Assembly (NCBI RefSeq): GCF_026616205.1
Contig: NZ_JANHGR010000001.1
Location: 1,984,001 to 2,048,000, forward strand
Reading direction: 5' to 3'
Source: Halolamina litorea
Lineage (GTDB): Archaea; Halobacteriota; Halobacteria; Halobacteriales; Haloferacaceae
Length of the DNA stretch: 64,000 nt
Shown here: piece by piece, positions 26,911-36,225 of the stretch
How the letters are laid out: the number at the start of each line of letters is the position of its first letter
Position numbering within the stretch: position 1 is the first letter of the stretch
The notes under the pieces: generated by a model
The model's database searches: none
What the model was told of the DNA's origin: nothing
Seen by the model: the letters and a program-made list of their open reading frames with translations, nothing else
Translations under genes and position numbers: made by a program

Positions 26911-28235
26911 GAGTCGTTCTCCGTGTCCTCGGTGTCGTCCGCGTCGTCCTCGGCATCCTCGGTGTCGTCTGTCGTGCCGGCGTCGTCGTCCTCGGCACCG
27001 TTCCCACTGCTCGATCCATCGACCGCGTCGGCGTCAGCCGCGTCCGTGCGGACGACGCGGCCGTCGTCGAGGCCCTCGCCGTTCGCCGCCTCGTCGCCGG
27101 CCCCGGAACCGGTCTCGCCGTCGTCGTCGGTCACGTCACCCGCGCGGACGCCCGAAACCGCGAGGCCGCCGGCCTCCGGTCGCCCGGAGAGTTCGCGCTG
27201 CGGGAACGGGATCTTGATCCCTTCCTCGGCGAACGCGCCCTTGACCGCGCTGATGACCTCCGTCCGGGCCTTCCACATCTTCCGGGCGCTGGGGTTGTCG
27301 ATGTAGTAGCGTAGCTTCAACACCACGCTCGACCCGCCGAACTCCGAGAGTACGACGTTCGGGTCCGGGCGCTCCATCGGCGTGTCGGTGTCGGCCATCG
27401 CCGACGCGGCGACCTCCATCGCGTGCTGTACGTCCGTCTCGTAGTCGACGCCCACGTCGGTCTCGACGCGCAGTCGACCCTTCCGGGAGCGGTTCCGGAT
27501 CTCGGTGTCCGTGACGATGTCGTTGGGGATCATCACGTACTCGTCGTCGAACGTTCGAAGCTGGGTGTTGAAGACACTGATGTCGGTGACGATACCCTCC
27601 TCGTCGCCGATCTGGACCCAGTCGCCCAGGTCGAACGGGCGGGAGAACAGGACGACGAACCCTGCGAGCACCGCGCCGAGAGTCTGGCGGGCCGCGAGGC
27701 CCAGGACCACACCCGCGGCCCCTGCCCCGAGCAGCAGGTCGCCGGGGTCGACGTTCCAGATACCGAGGACGACCAGCACCGCCATCGCGAAGACACAGAG
27801 CTGGACGACGTGGTGGGCGACCTCCTGTTGGTGGTCGGTGATGGCGCCCCGCTCCTTCGAGAGTCGCCGGATGCTGTTTTTCGTGACGCGGGTGAGCGTG
27901 TACGACCCGAAGAGGACCGCGATACTGAGAACGACCGCGACGACCTGCCGGCTGCTGGGGTCGATCTGCTCAAAGCCCCGCTCGATCAGGCCGCTGGCCC
28001 GCCAGACCGTGATGAGGAACAGCGAGACGAGCGTCGTCAACAGCACCATCACCGCCGCTTGCAGCGACTCCGCCAGCGCGTCGTCGGCGTGCCGTTTCAG
28101 CCGCGGCCCGACCGACCGCACGGCGAACCCGGCGACGACGAGGAGTGCCACGGCGAGCCCCGTCACGAACAGCTGTGCGCCCAAGGTGGCGAACGTCGCG
28201 CGGATCAGGTCGGCGAGGGCGTGGTGGCCGGCCAT
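26907..28235 (-). CDS. MscS-family mechanosensitive ion channel
   Basis: The protein has 442 residues and forms a membrane channel that opens under membrane tension and protects against osmotic downshock. There are four or five N-terminal helices (about 15-170), with the pore-lining helix containing LLGAGAAGVVLGLAARQTLG (near 172-191). The beta domain (GDWVQIGDEEGIVTDI, near 207-222) and a C-terminal alpha-beta vestibule (about 265-335) follow. The last 100 residues are an acidic, Asp/Glu/Thr-rich disordered tail. The gene overlaps ksgA by one base and hemK2 by four, so it is translated within that operon. Confidence 0.92.
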   Translation of the reverse strand: MAGHHALADLIRATFATLGAQLFVTGLAVALLVVAGFAVRSVGPRLKRHADDALAESLQAAVMVLLTTLVSLFLITVWRASGLIERGFEQIDPSSRQVVAVVLSIAVLFGSYTLTRVTKNSIRRLSKERGAITDHQQEVAHHVVQLCVFAMAVLVVLGIWNVDPGDLLLGAGAAGVVLGLAARQTLGAVLAGFVVLFSRPFDLGDWVQIGDEEGIVTDISVFNTQLRTFDDEYVMIPNDIVTDTEIRNRSRKGRLRVETDVGVDYETDVQHAMEVAASAMADTDTPMERPDPNVVLSEFGGSSVVLKLRYYIDNPSARKMWKARTEVISAVKGAFAEEGIKIPFPQRELSGRPEAGGLAVSGVRAGDVTDDDGETGSGAGDEAANGEGLDDGRVVRTDAADADAVDGSSSGNGAEDDDAGTTDDTEDAEDDADDTEDTENDS

Positions 28236-29101
28236 CAGTCGGCTCCGTCGAGTTCGGGGTCGACCCGCGCGGCCAGCCGCGCCAGTTCGGCGAACTCGGC
28301 GGGCGAGACGGTCCCCGCGCGCTTGCTCATCAGCGACTCGTCGGCCGCGTCGACGACGGCGTCGGGGTCCTCCAGCCCGGAGATATGGCCGGTGTTCCGG
28401 ACCGCGTTCCGCATCGTCTTGCGACGCTGGGTGAACAGCGCCTTCACGAACCGCAGGAAGAACGCCACGTCGTCGACCTCGTACTCCGGCTCACGGGGGG
28501 TACAGCGGACCACGGCGCTCTCGACGCGGGGCTGGGGGTCGAACGCCTCGGCGGGCACGTGCTCGACCAACTCCACCTCGGCGTAGTGCTGGGCCGAGAC
28601 CGAGAGGCGGCCGTAGTCGTCCTCACCGGGCGCGGCGACCATCCGCTCGGCGAACTCCTTCTGGAACATCAGGACGAGCGGGCGCTCCCGGGGGAGCAGG
28701 TCGAAGGCGATCTCCGAGGAGGCGCCGTAGGGGAGGTTCGACACCGACGCGGTGAACTCGGGGAGGTCGACCGCCAGCGCGTCGCCGGCGATCACGGTCA
28801 GCTCGCCGGCCTCGATCTCGTCGGCGAACTCCCGGCGCAGGAAGGTGACGAGGTCGGGGTCCCGCTCGACGACGGTCACTTCGCCGTCCGCGGGGACCGC
28901 GTCGAGCAGTCGGTCGGTCAGCGCACCGGTCCCGCCGCCGATCTCCAGCAGGTGTGAGCGGTCGGTCCCCTCGGGGAGGTAGTCGGGTATCCGGTCGAGC
29001 ACCCGGTCGTCGACGAGGAAGTGTTGGTCGAACTCCGGGTTGCCCCGCTTGGCCCGACGGATGAGGGCGTCGGGGTCCCGTGAGTCCTCTGACCCAGTCA
29101 T
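28235..29101 (-). CDS. rsmA: 16S rRNA dimethyladenosine transferase KsgA/RsmA (Dim1 family)
   Basis: This 288-residue enzyme dimethylates two adjacent adenosines in the 3' terminal helix of 16S rRNA during 30S maturation. The motifs are QHFLVDDRVLDRI at the N-terminus, the SAM motif LLEIGGGTGALTDRLL (near 51-66), and the catalytic NLPYGAS (near 119-125). The C-terminal helical domain has LFTQRRKTMRNAV. A clear TATA box (GGCTTTTAACG, near 29129) predicts a leaderless message starting at the ATG. It heads the ksgA-mscS-hemK2 unit. Confidence 0.97.
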   Translation of the reverse strand: MTGSEDSRDPDALIRRAKRGNPEFDQHFLVDDRVLDRIPDYLPEGTDRSHLLEIGGGTGALTDRLLDAVPADGEVTVVERDPDLVTFLRREFADEIEAGELTVIAGDALAVDLPEFTASVSNLPYGASSEIAFDLLPRERPLVLMFQKEFAERMVAAPGEDDYGRLSVSAQHYAEVELVEHVPAEAFDPQPRVESAVVRCTPREPEYEVDDVAFFLRFVKALFTQRRKTMRNAVRNTGHISGLEDPDAVVDAADESLMSKRAGTVSPAEFAELARLAARVDPELDGAD

Positions 29102-29188
29102 TACCGGGCGTAACGGGTCGGCGGCGTTAAAAGCCCCGTTCCGGCCTGCTTGGCCGTCAACTCCCTTCGACGTTCGTTCCGGCGGCCG

Positions 29189-29836
29189 TCAGTTCTCGCC
29201 GACGAAGGCGCGGTACTTCACGTCCTCCGTGAGTTCCTCCATGATCCGGTCGACTACGGTCCCCTCGGCGTCGTGGAGGCCGCCGATGCGCTCCTCCAGG
29301 TCCTCGAAGCTCTCGAAAGGACCCTCGCGCTTGCGGCTCTCGAGGATATCGTCCCGGAGCTTGTCGCCGATCCCCGGCAGAACGTTGAGTTGGTGGAGCC
29401 GCAGCGTCAGCGGTTGGGCCTCGTTGAAGTACTCGAGGAAGCGGTCGGGGTGGCGTTCGACGATCTCCTCGATCACGTACTCCAACTCCTGTTCGGCGCC
29501 GCGTGAGAGGTCCTCGTACTCGATCTCGCGGTAGCGCTGGACCACCTCGCGGTCGGCGTCGGGGGCGACGACGATCCGGTCGCCGATGCTCACGTCGGCG
29601 CCGTCGGCCAGCGTGAGTTCGAACAGGTCGAAAGCGGCCTCGCCGACGGCGTAGGCGACCTCCGGTTTCTGGTGTTGGGGCCGGTCGTCGTCGGGGCGCC
29701 CGTAGGGGAGGTGGTCCAACACGACCGCGCGTTCGACCGACTCGGCGTCGTCGGACTCGCTCCGACTGCTAGCGGAGCGTGACTCCTCGCCGTCGGCGCC
29801 GCTTCCGGCGGTCTCGGACTCGTGGGCGTCGCTCAT
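29189..29836 (-). CDS. DUF655 family protein with helix-hairpin-helix fold, probable RNA-binding
   Basis: The protein has 215 residues. After an acidic, Ser-rich head (about 1-35), the DUF655 region (about 36-110) looks like an OB-type domain (AVVLDHLPYGRP, VSIGDRIVVAPD). The C-terminal region (about 125-205) contains helix-hairpin-helix repeats (LHQLNVLPGIGDKLRDDILES and FESFEDLEERIGGL). It sits between rpoF and ksgA, the conserved position in euryarchaea, suggesting a role in RNA metabolism or ribosome assembly. It has its own TATA-like AGTTTATCC near 29867. Confidence 0.88.
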   Translation of the reverse strand: MSDAHESETAGSGADGEESRSASSRSESDDAESVERAVVLDHLPYGRPDDDRPQHQKPEVAYAVGEAAFDLFELTLADGADVSIGDRIVVAPDADREVVQRYREIEYEDLSRGAEQELEYVIEEIVERHPDRFLEYFNEAQPLTLRLHQLNVLPGIGDKLRDDILESRKREGPFESFEDLEERIGGLHDAEGTVVDRIMEELTEDVKYRAFVGEN

Positions 29837-29898
29837 ACCGCTGATAAGTCACGCCGACGGATAAACTGTCGGCCGGCGTGAGAGGGGGTCGCGTCGTC

Positions 29899-30255
29899 TC
29901 AGGCGTACTCGGCGACGATGTCGAGGATCTCGTCGAGTTCCTCGCCCGAGAGCGAGTAGCGCTCCTGGGCGTACACCGTGCGGAGTTCGTCGCGGTCGCG
30001 GGGCAGCAGGTCCGTGATCTTGTGGGCCGTCGCCTCGTCGACCTTGTCGAGTTCCTGCAGGCGCTCGACCAGTTCGCGGGACTCCTCGGCGTCGAGCAGC
30101 GCGAACCGGTTGACGTGCTCGATGGCGCGAGCGAGCTCGTAGCGGAGCTCGCGGTCCTCGTCTTCGGCGCGCTCCTCCTCGACGTCCTGGAGTTCCTCCT
30201 TGACCTCCGAGATCGTGAGGTACTCCTCGTCGAGCTTCTCTTTGAAGATCGTCAT
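29899..30255 (-). CDS. rpoF: DNA-directed RNA polymerase subunit F (Rpo4)
   Basis: This 118-residue helical protein forms the stalk of archaeal RNA polymerase with Rpo7 (RpoE), equivalent to eukaryotic Rpb4. The sequence [22 protein letters not shown] is the typical start, and the C-terminal HRDC-like part contains ITDLLPRDRDELRTVYAQERYSLSGEEL. Its ATG overlaps the rpl21e stop by one base, so it is translated from the L21e message. Confidence 0.95.
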   Translation of the reverse strand: MTIFKEKLDEEYLTISEVKEELQDVEEERAEDEDRELRYELARAIEHVNRFALLDAEESRELVERLQELDKVDEATAHKITDLLPRDRDELRTVYAQERYSLSGEELDEILDIVAEYA

Positions 30256-30548
30256 TACTCCTCCTGTGCGCGAAGGTGGGCGGCGGCGGCGATCAGGACC
30301 TTCTCCTTGCCGCCGTCGTTGATCTTCACCTTGAACGCGCTACCCTGTCGGCCGACGACCTCGCCGGTGTGGCCGCTGAAGCGCGCGTGGAAGCGACCCT
30401 TCTCGACGGACGGGTCGAGGACGAGGTGGACCTTCTGGCCCTCGTCGAAGTCGGCGATGGCGCGCTGGGGCGGCGACGTACCGCGCTCTCGGGGGTGGTT
30501 CGACATCTTGTTCCGGGTTCCGGTGTTGGGCCCGTTGGAGCTAGGCAT
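30255..30548 (-). CDS. rpl21e: 50S ribosomal protein L21e
   Basis: L21e (97 residues) has [23 protein letters not shown] at the N-terminus and the SH3-like barrel with [19 protein letters not shown] and [15 protein letters not shown]. It heads the rpl21e-rpoF unit. GTTTATACG, 24-33 nt before the ATG at 30548, is an excellent TATA box, so the message should be leaderless. Confidence 0.96.
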   Translation of the reverse strand: MPSSNGPNTGTRNKMSNHPRERGTSPPQRAIADFDEGQKVHLVLDPSVEKGRFHARFSGHTGEVVGRQGSAFKVKINDGGKEKVLIAAAAHLRAQEE

Positions 30549-30698
30549 GGTCTTGTCGTCGCGTACTGGCGGTCGGCGTATAAACGATGCGTTCTCGGGT
30601 CGTCGTGCGCGGGCGCCACACGGACGCGCCGACCGAGACACCCCACCGTCCACGCCGGAAGCGGAACAATCAGGCCCCCACCACCCCCACTCGGGGCC

Positions 30699-31880
30699 AT
30701 GAGCGACGACCACGACGACGACGCCACCGAGGAACGCATCGAGACGCGCGCCATCCACGCCGGGCAGGCGCCCGACGAGGAGACCGGCGCGCTGATGACG
30801 CCCATCTACGCCAACTCCACCTACAAACAGGACGCCCCGGGCGACCACCGCGGCTACGAGTACTCCCGGACGGGCAACCCCACCCGGACCGACCTCGAAG
30901 CGAACCTCGCCTCGCTGGAGGGCGGAGAGTTCGGCCGCGCGTTCTCCTCGGGGATGGGCTCGATCAACACCGTCCTCAATCTGCTCGAATCGGGCGACCA
31001 CGTCGTCGCCGGCGACGATGTCTACGGCGGCACCCACCGCATCTTCACGCAGGTGTACGAGGACTACGACCTCTCCTTCAACTTCGTGGACACCACCGAC
31101 CACGACGCCGTGCGCGAGGCGATGACCGAGGACACCGAACTGCTCTGGGTCGAGTCGCCGACGAACCCCCTGCTCAACGTCAACGACATCGACGCGCTGA
31201 CCGACATCGCCGACGAGTACGGCGCGCTCTCGGCCGTCGACAACACCTTCGCCACGCCGATGCTCCAGCGCCCGCTGGAACACGGCGCCGACATCGTCTC
31301 TCACTCGCTGACGAAGTACCTCGGCGGCCACTCCGACGTGGTCGGCGGCGCGCTGATCACCGACGACCACGAACTCGACGAGCGCATCGGCTTCTACCAG
31401 AACTCCGTCGGCGCCACCCCGTCGCCGTTCGACTGCTTCCTCGTCCTCCGCGGGACCAAGACCCTGCCCGTCCGGATGGACCGCCACTGCGAGAACGCCG
31501 ACGAACTGGCCCACTGGCTTGAGGACCACGACGCGGTGGACCGCGTCTACTACCCCGGGCTGGCGAGCCACCCGGACCACGACCTCGCCGTCGAGCAGAT
31601 GGACGACTTCGGCGGGATGCTCAGCTTCGAACTCGACGGCACGCTGGACGAGGCCCGCACCGTCGTCGCCGAGACCGAGGTCTTCACGCTCGCCGAATCG
31701 CTGGGCGGCGTCGAGAGCCTGATCGAGCAGCCGGCGACGATGACCCACGCCGCGATCCCGAAGGAAGAGCGCGTCGCCGCGGGGCTGACCGACGGCCTGA
31801 TCCGCGTCAGCGTCGGCGTCGAGCACATCGACGACATGAAGGCGGACCTGCAGCGGGCGTTCGACGCCGCGCTGGAGTAG
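30699..31880 (+). CDS. Cystathionine gamma-synthase/lyase family PLP enzyme
   Basis: This trans-sulfuration PLP enzyme has 393 residues. [13 protein letters not shown] and [24 protein letters not shown] form the N-terminal substrate region. The PLP phosphate is held by SSGMGSIN, the ring by the Asp of [12 protein letters not shown], and the Schiff-base lysine lies in [17 protein letters not shown] (near 204-220). The C-terminal motif [19 protein letters not shown] is diagnostic. Whether it acts as synthase (MetB), gamma-lyase or O-acetylhomoserine enzyme cannot be settled from sequence alone. The ATG at 30699 gives the normal length. Confidence 0.92.
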   Translation: MSDDHDDDATEERIETRAIHAGQAPDEETGALMTPIYANSTYKQDAPGDHRGYEYSRTGNPTRTDLEANLASLEGGEFGRAFSSGMGSINTVLNLLESGDHVVAGDDVYGGTHRIFTQVYEDYDLSFNFVDTTDHDAVREAMTEDTELLWVESPTNPLLNVNDIDALTDIADEYGALSAVDNTFATPMLQRPLEHGADIVSHSLTKYLGGHSDVVGGALITDDHELDERIGFYQNSVGATPSPFDCFLVLRGTKTLPVRMDRHCENADELAHWLEDHDAVDRVYYPGLASHPDHDLAVEQMDDFGGMLSFELDGTLDEARTVVAETEVFTLAESLGGVESLIEQPATMTHAAIPKEERVAAGLTDGLIRVSVGVEHIDDMKADLQRAFDAALE

Positions 31881-31892
31881 AAACGGCGCCCC

Positions 31893-32369
31893 TTACCGAC
31901 GGACGAACTCCGAGAGCTTCTCCGAGATCGTCCGGTCGCGGCCGAGTTTGAGGTAGTAGGCGTCGCCGCCGTCCTCGTAGTAGGCGTCGATGCGCCGGAT
32001 CGTCTCGAAGCCGATGTGGCGGTAGAACGCCAGCGCGTCCTCGTTGGTCGCCCGGGCGTGACAGCTCACCGAGTCGTGGTCCCGGGCGACCTCGGCGACG
32101 AGCTGTTCGCCGAACCCCTCGCCGCGGAAGTCCGGCGAGACGGCCAGAAAGAGGATGTAGCCGTCCCGGCGCGTGGAGACGAACCCCGCGAGGTCGTCGT
32201 CGACGAACAGCAGCCTGCAGTCCGCGCGCCTGTAGGCGTCCCTGAAGAAGCTCCGGCGCTGCTTCAACACGCCCTCCTCCCGGCGGATCCGCTCTTTCAA
32301 CTCCCACGCACGGGCCTCGTAGGTGGCGTCACCCCGCGGATCCCGTCGTGTCTCGACCGTCGCGCTCAC
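31893..32369 (-). CDS. GNAT family N-acetyltransferase
   Basis: The protein has 158 residues. ILFLAVSPDFRGEGFGEQLV (about 88-107) is the acetyl-CoA binding motif A, and CHARATNEDALAFYRHIGFETI (about 117-138) is the characteristic C-terminal signature of RimI-like acetyltransferases. The GTG start at 32369 is used since no ATG fits; longer upstream frames lack similarity. The stop lies 13 nt from the stop of the convergent cystathionine gene. The substrate is unknown. Confidence 0.85.
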   Translation of the reverse strand: MSATVETRRDPRGDATYEARAWELKERIRREEGVLKQRRSFFRDAYRRADCRLLFVDDDLAGFVSTRRDGYILFLAVSPDFRGEGFGEQLVAEVARDHDSVSCHARATNEDALAFYRHIGFETIRRIDAYYEDGGDAYYLKLGRDRTISEKLSEFVRR

Positions 32370-32521
32370 TGTTGGGCGGTGGTAGTCGTGACGGGGATTT
32401 AACTCCGTCGTCGGTGGTGGACAACGGCGCTCACGACGCCCCGGTATCGACGGCCTGCATCGTCGGCGGCGTCCGGTTCCGCAGTCGCCGGAGGAGTCCG
32501 CGACTCGCTCGGCGTGGGGGG

Positions 32522-32956
32522 TCAGAACACGCTGTCGGCGGTCGCCGCCCCCACCACCGCGAAGACGGCGCCGATGCTCACCGCCTTGACGGTCTGGAAC
32601 GCGTCGGCGTCGAAGGTCTCCGGCGCGGCGAAACTGTACGCGAGCACGAGGACCGAGCCGAAGGAGACGATCATCAGCGTCAGGAACCGGTAGGGGACCC
32701 CGGCGACTTCGGTCTCGTCGTCGGCGTCCCGGTCGCTGTCGGCGCGGTAGAGCGCCCCCCAGCCGATGGCGAACACCATCGTGACCACGACGACCCACTG
32801 GAGGGTGTTCATGTGCCCGGCGAGCACCCACACCTCCTCGGTAACGACGAACGGCCCGGCGAGCAGGAACCCCCCGACGACCTGCTGGGCCACGTCGGCT
32901 GGCCGGAACTGGCGGTTGAACAACCGCCGGAGCAGCCGCCGCGCGAAACTGGTCAT
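32522..32956 (-). CDS. Membrane protein of the DUF2391 type
   Basis: The protein has 144 residues with four predicted membrane helices. A basic amphipathic N-terminus (ARRLLRRLFNRQFRPADVAQQ) precedes VVGGFLLAGPFVVTEEVWVLA, which resembles the DUF2391 core with its TEEVW motif. The function is unknown. A TATA-like GAGTAAAGG near 32983 gives a leaderless message. Family assignment is from motif resemblance only. Confidence 0.65.
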   Translation of the reverse strand: MTSFARRLLRRLFNRQFRPADVAQQVVGGFLLAGPFVVTEEVWVLAGHMNTLQWVVVVTMVFAIGWGALYRADSDRDADDETEVAGVPYRFLTLMIVSFGSVLVLAYSFAAPETFDADAFQTVKAVSIGAVFAVVGAATADSVF

Positions 32957-33017
32957 ACTGCGGCGTCGCCGGCCGCGGCCTTTACTCCGACGACTGGCAC
33001 GGGCCGGTCGAAACGGG

Positions 33018-34259
33018 CTAGAAGATGTTCGCCTGCCGGTAGACCGAGATCCCCTCGTTGGTGATCTCGTAGGGTTTGGTCTCGCGAGAGTGGTTCGCGT
33101 CCCGGATCTTCTGGATCTCCACGGCCAGCCGGGTCTCCCGGAAATCCGAGGGGCGGACGTACTGGAGGATGAACACCGCGTCCACGAGGTACTCGATGAT
33201 GCCGTACCGAGAGGTGTAGGCGTCCTCGCTGCTGGCCTCCGAGGTGAGCATCGTCGTCACGCCGGCCCGCTTGAGCGAGCGAGCGAAGTCGAACACCTCC
33301 GAGCGTCGCTCGGCGGGGTGGTCGTACATCATCTCCAGCAGCGACACCGAGTCGAGCACCAGTCGGTCGGCGTTGAACTCCTCGACGAGCCGCGAGATGT
33401 CGTTCCGGATCGACGACAGCGAGTTCGCCATCTCGATCGGGTCCATCGCGACGATCGCGAGCCGCCCCTCGTTGCGCCACTCACGGAACGACCACCCTTT
33501 CTCCTCGGCCGTCGAGAGGATCGCCTCCCGGGACTCCTCCAGCGTGATGTAGATGCCCCGCCCGCCGTTCTCCAGGGCCTCCGTCAGGAACTGGAGCCCG
33601 AACGTGGTCTTCCCGGTCCCGGCCGAGCCGATGGAGACCATCAGCGACCGCTCGGGAACCCCGCCGAGGATCATCTCGTCGAGCCCTTCGATCCCCACGT
33701 CGATGCGGTCGATGTCGGAGTCGAGTTCGGCCTCGTCGAACGATTCGGGCTCGCTGCCGAAGCCGTCGTCGCCGCCGAACCCGCCCTCGCCGCCGAACCC
33801 GCCGCCACCCCGACCGCTCCCGCGGTCGGCGAAGTCACCGCCGAACCCCTCCCCGCCGCCGAACGGGTCCCCGCCGCCGGCGTTGCCGCCGAAGGGATCG
33901 CCACCCTCCGTCGAGCCTTGGTTCCCGCCGAACGGATCACTCGCCCCGGCGTCGGGGGCATCGGTGGTGTCAGCGGTGTCGTCTCCGTTGACGCCGCCGA
34001 ACGGGTCGTCTCCCCCCGCCGAGCGTTGGCTCCCGCCGAACGGGTCGTCGCTCCCACCGGGTTCGTCGGCGGGCGGCGTCTCTGCCGTGGAGTCAGCGTC
34101 CGTGGCGTCGTCGGTCCCGGCGTCGGTGTCGGACTCCCCGTCGTCCCCGGTCTCGCTTTCGGAGTCCGCGTCGGCCGTCGCCCGCGGCGAGTCGTCCTCC
34201 TCGGCTTCCTCGGCCTCGCGCATCGCTCGTTCGAACCAGTCTTCCTCCTCGTCGCTCAC
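33018..34259 (-). CDS. KaiC-like RecA-superfamily ATPase with long disordered DPFGG-repeat head
   Basis: The protein has 413 residues. Residues 1-175 are acidic and Gly-rich low complexity with five DPFGG copies (72-76, 85-89, 108-112, 121-125, 131-135) and more FGG motifs. The single KaiC domain (about 183-413) carries Walker A GSAGTGKT at 211-218, a Glu pair (TLEESREAIL) and Walker B RLVLDSVSLLEMM. The ending QKIRDANHSRETKPYEITNEG is typical of archaeal KaiC-like proteins. These are ATPases used in signalling and regulation. The GTG at 34259 is chosen because a leader mini-ORF ends on it. NAD kinase is divergent. The partner is unknown. Confidence 0.88.
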   Translation of the reverse strand: MSDEEEDWFERAMREAEEAEEDDSPRATADADSESETGDDGESDTDAGTDDATDADSTAETPPADEPGGSDDPFGGSQRSAGGDDPFGGVNGDDTADTTDAPDAGASDPFGGNQGSTEGGDPFGGNAGGGDPFGGGEGFGGDFADRGSGRGGGGFGGEGGFGGDDGFGSEPESFDEAELDSDIDRIDVGIEGLDEMILGGVPERSLMVSIGSAGTGKTTFGLQFLTEALENGGRGIYITLEESREAILSTAEEKGWSFREWRNEGRLAIVAMDPIEMANSLSSIRNDISRLVEEFNADRLVLDSVSLLEMMYDHPAERRSEVFDFARSLKRAGVTTMLTSEASSEDAYTSRYGIIEYLVDAVFILQYVRPSDFRETRLAVEIQKIRDANHSRETKPYEITNEGISVYRQANIF

Positions 34260-34291
34260 GCCGGGCTCACCTCCGCGAGGCACACGCTCAT
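34256..34291 (-). CDS. Putative leader mini-ORF before the KaiC-like gene
   Basis: An 11-codon frame, MSVCLAEVSPA, starts at ATG 34291, about 25 nt after the TATA-like CTTCATTT (34313-34320), so it would be a leaderless start. Its TGA (34258-34256) overlaps the GTG start of the KaiC-like gene as GTGA. The main gene has a weak GTG start, which makes coupling from this frame plausible. Confidence 0.45.
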   Translation of the reverse strand: MSVCLAEVSPA

Positions 34292-34380
34292 TACCGAAAC
34301 GTTGGAGCGCCCGCAAATGAAGGTTGTCCGTCCGACGGCGTATCCGGGTGCTTTTGACGGCGGCGGTGGAACCGCGGGCT

Positions 34381-35202
34381 ATGTTGGTCGGCATCGTCGC
34401 AAAGCGGGGCAACAAGCGCGCGTCGTTTCTCGCGGCGGACATCCGGGACCGCCTCCGCGCGGCCGACGTGGACGTGTGGCTGGACGAGGCCACCGCGGGC
34501 GAACACGACGACGCCGGCCACCCGGTCGCCGAAATGGACGCGTGTGACCTCGTGGTCGCCATCGGCGGCGACGGGACGTTCCTGTTCGCGGCACGCGGTG
34601 TCGGCGACACGCCCATCCTGGGGGTGAACCTCGGGGAGGTCGGGTTCCTCAACGCCATCGGCCCGGAAGAAGCCGTCCACGAGGTGTTGAACGAGGTGGA
34701 CGCGCTCAGGGAGGGAGAACTGTCGGTCCGGGAGGCCCCGCGCCTCGTCGCCGCCGGCGACGGCTGGGAGAGCCCCGCGGCCGTCAACGAAATCGTTCTG
34801 CAGGGTGCCCAGCGCGGCCGTGCCGGCGGGATCGACTTGGAGGTCAGGGTCGACGGCTCGCTGTTCTCCTCCGGCCGCGCCGACGGCGCGCTCGTGGCGA
34901 CGCCGACGGGGTCGACGGCGTACAACCTCTCGGAGGCCGGGCCGCTGGTCCACCCCGACGTGAACGCGATGGTGGTCAACGAGATGTGTGCCGACGCCGG
35001 AATGCCCCCGCTCGCTGTCGGCCCCGACAGCGAGATCTCGGTCCGGCTTTCGGGCGCCGAGACCGCCCACGTCGTCGTCGACGGCCGGGTGGTGCGGAGT
35101 CCCGAACCGCCGACGACGGTGACGGTTCGGACCGCCGAGACGCCGATTCGGATCGCCGGCCCGGACGCGGAGTTCTTCGAGGCGCTCAACAAACTGGAGT
35201 AG
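34381..35202 (+). CDS. nadK: NAD kinase (ATP/polyphosphate-NAD kinase)
   Basis: This 273-residue cytosolic enzyme phosphorylates NAD to NADP. The GGDGT motif is at 62-66 ([15 protein letters not shown]) with the catalytic Asp, NEIVLQGAQ (near 139) is the NE-type second motif, and [20 protein letters not shown] (near 169-188) binds NAD. The ATG at 34381 follows the TATA-like GCTTTTGA by about 27 nt, so the message is leaderless. An in-frame 34324 start would be upstream of the promoter. Confidence 0.94.
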   Translation: MLVGIVAKRGNKRASFLAADIRDRLRAADVDVWLDEATAGEHDDAGHPVAEMDACDLVVAIGGDGTFLFAARGVGDTPILGVNLGEVGFLNAIGPEEAVHEVLNEVDALREGELSVREAPRLVAAGDGWESPAAVNEIVLQGAQRGRAGGIDLEVRVDGSLFSSGRADGALVATPTGSTAYNLSEAGPLVHPDVNAMVVNEMCADAGMPPLAVGPDSEISVRLSGAETAHVVVDGRVVRSPEPPTTVTVRTAETPIRIAGPDAEFFEALNKLE

Positions 35203-35247
35203 TCGCCCCGTGTGGCTCCGGCCCCGTCGGGAGGAGAGAGACAGAGT

Positions 35248-35265
35248 ACTGACAAATATGTCAGT
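35248..35265. promoter_or_regulatory. Perfect palindrome over the TATA box of the beta-propeller gene
   Basis: ACTGACA-AATA-TGTCAGT is a perfect 7-bp inverted repeat with a 4-nt centre (35248-35265), and the centre ACAAATATG is the only TATA-like element before the gene at 35299. A dimeric repressor bound here would block TBP directly. The sequence is AT-rich against a GC-rich background, so chance is unlikely. Confidence 0.6.
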
Positions 35266-35298
35266 CTTATGCGTATCGGCTCCGTGGTGGCTGTAACG

Positions 35299-36201
35299 AT
35301 GGCCGGAACTCGCGAGTGGTCCGTCACGAAGTCCCCGAAGGTCGCACAGCTGACCGGTGTCGAGTCGTCCGGCGACGCCGCGTACGCAACCGGGCGACGG
35401 GGGGTGTTACTCGAACGCGCCGGGCCGAGCCAGTGGACCGCGGTGTTCACCACGGGTCCGGTCGGCGAGGGGCGATCGGTCCTTGACGCGTCGACGACCG
35501 ATGACGGCGAGCGTGTCTGGTTCTGCGGCGAGAACGGCACGCTCGGCTACTACGAACCGGCGACCGACAGCGTCGAGACCCACTTCTCGCCGTACGACCT
35601 CGACACCACGTTCCGTAGTGTCTCGGCGAAGGGCGCCGCGGGCGAGGAGACCGTCCACGTCGCCGACGACAACGGGGAGATCGTCCGCGGCGAGATGGAC
35701 GGCCCCGAACTCACCGTCCGGAGCGTCGCCATTCCGGGCGACGGCACCGCGCTCACCGAGGTCGTCGACAACGACCGGGAAGTGTTCGCCTGCGACGCCG
35801 CGGGGACGTTCTACCACACCACGGTGGACCAACAGGCCTGGAAGCGCCGGACGCTCTCGGATACCCCGGTTCGGGCGGTCTCGTTCAACGACGCCAACGT
35901 CTACGAAATCGCCGAGGACGGCACCGTCTTCGAGGAGGTGTCGCTGTTCGGGGAGGGGAGCCGCAACCCCCGCTCGATCGACTCCGGCGTCGAGTCCCCC
36001 ACCGAGATCGACACGGACGACCGCCGAACGATCGCCGTCGTCGGCGACGGCGGTCAACTCCGTGTCTCGGAGAACGGCGGGAACTTTCGGCACGCGGATA
36101 TCGAGGCAGAAGCGACCCTCTACGGCGCAGAAGTGATGGACGACGGGACGATCATCGCGGTCGGCGACGACGGGACCATCGTCGAAGGCTGCCCGAACTG
36201 A
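35299..36201 (+). CDS. Predicted beta-propeller protein (YCF48/WD40-like), unknown function
   Basis: The protein has 300 residues made of about six or seven repeats of 40 residues with the pattern GEN-GTLGYYEPATDSVE, DDNGEIVRGEMDG, EDGTVFEEV, GDGGQLRVSENGG and GDDGTIVEG. This resembles photosynthesis-assembly (YCF48) or WD-type blades. There is no signal peptide, so it should be cytosolic. The transcription start predicted from the TATA box falls near 35282, so translation may begin at in-frame GTG 35284 rather than the ATG 35299. The promoter is covered by a perfect palindrome, so expression is probably repressed under some condition. Confidence 0.7.
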   Translation: MAGTREWSVTKSPKVAQLTGVESSGDAAYATGRRGVLLERAGPSQWTAVFTTGPVGEGRSVLDASTTDDGERVWFCGENGTLGYYEPATDSVETHFSPYDLDTTFRSVSAKGAAGEETVHVADDNGEIVRGEMDGPELTVRSVAIPGDGTALTEVVDNDREVFACDAAGTFYHTTVDQQAWKRRTLSDTPVRAVSFNDANVYEIAEDGTVFEEVSLFGEGSRNPRSIDSGVESPTEIDTDDRRTIAVVGDGGQLRVSENGGNFRHADIEAEATLYGAEVMDDGTIIAVGDDGTIVEGCPN

Positions 36202-36225
36202 CGGGGCCGCGGGCCACTCGGGGCT

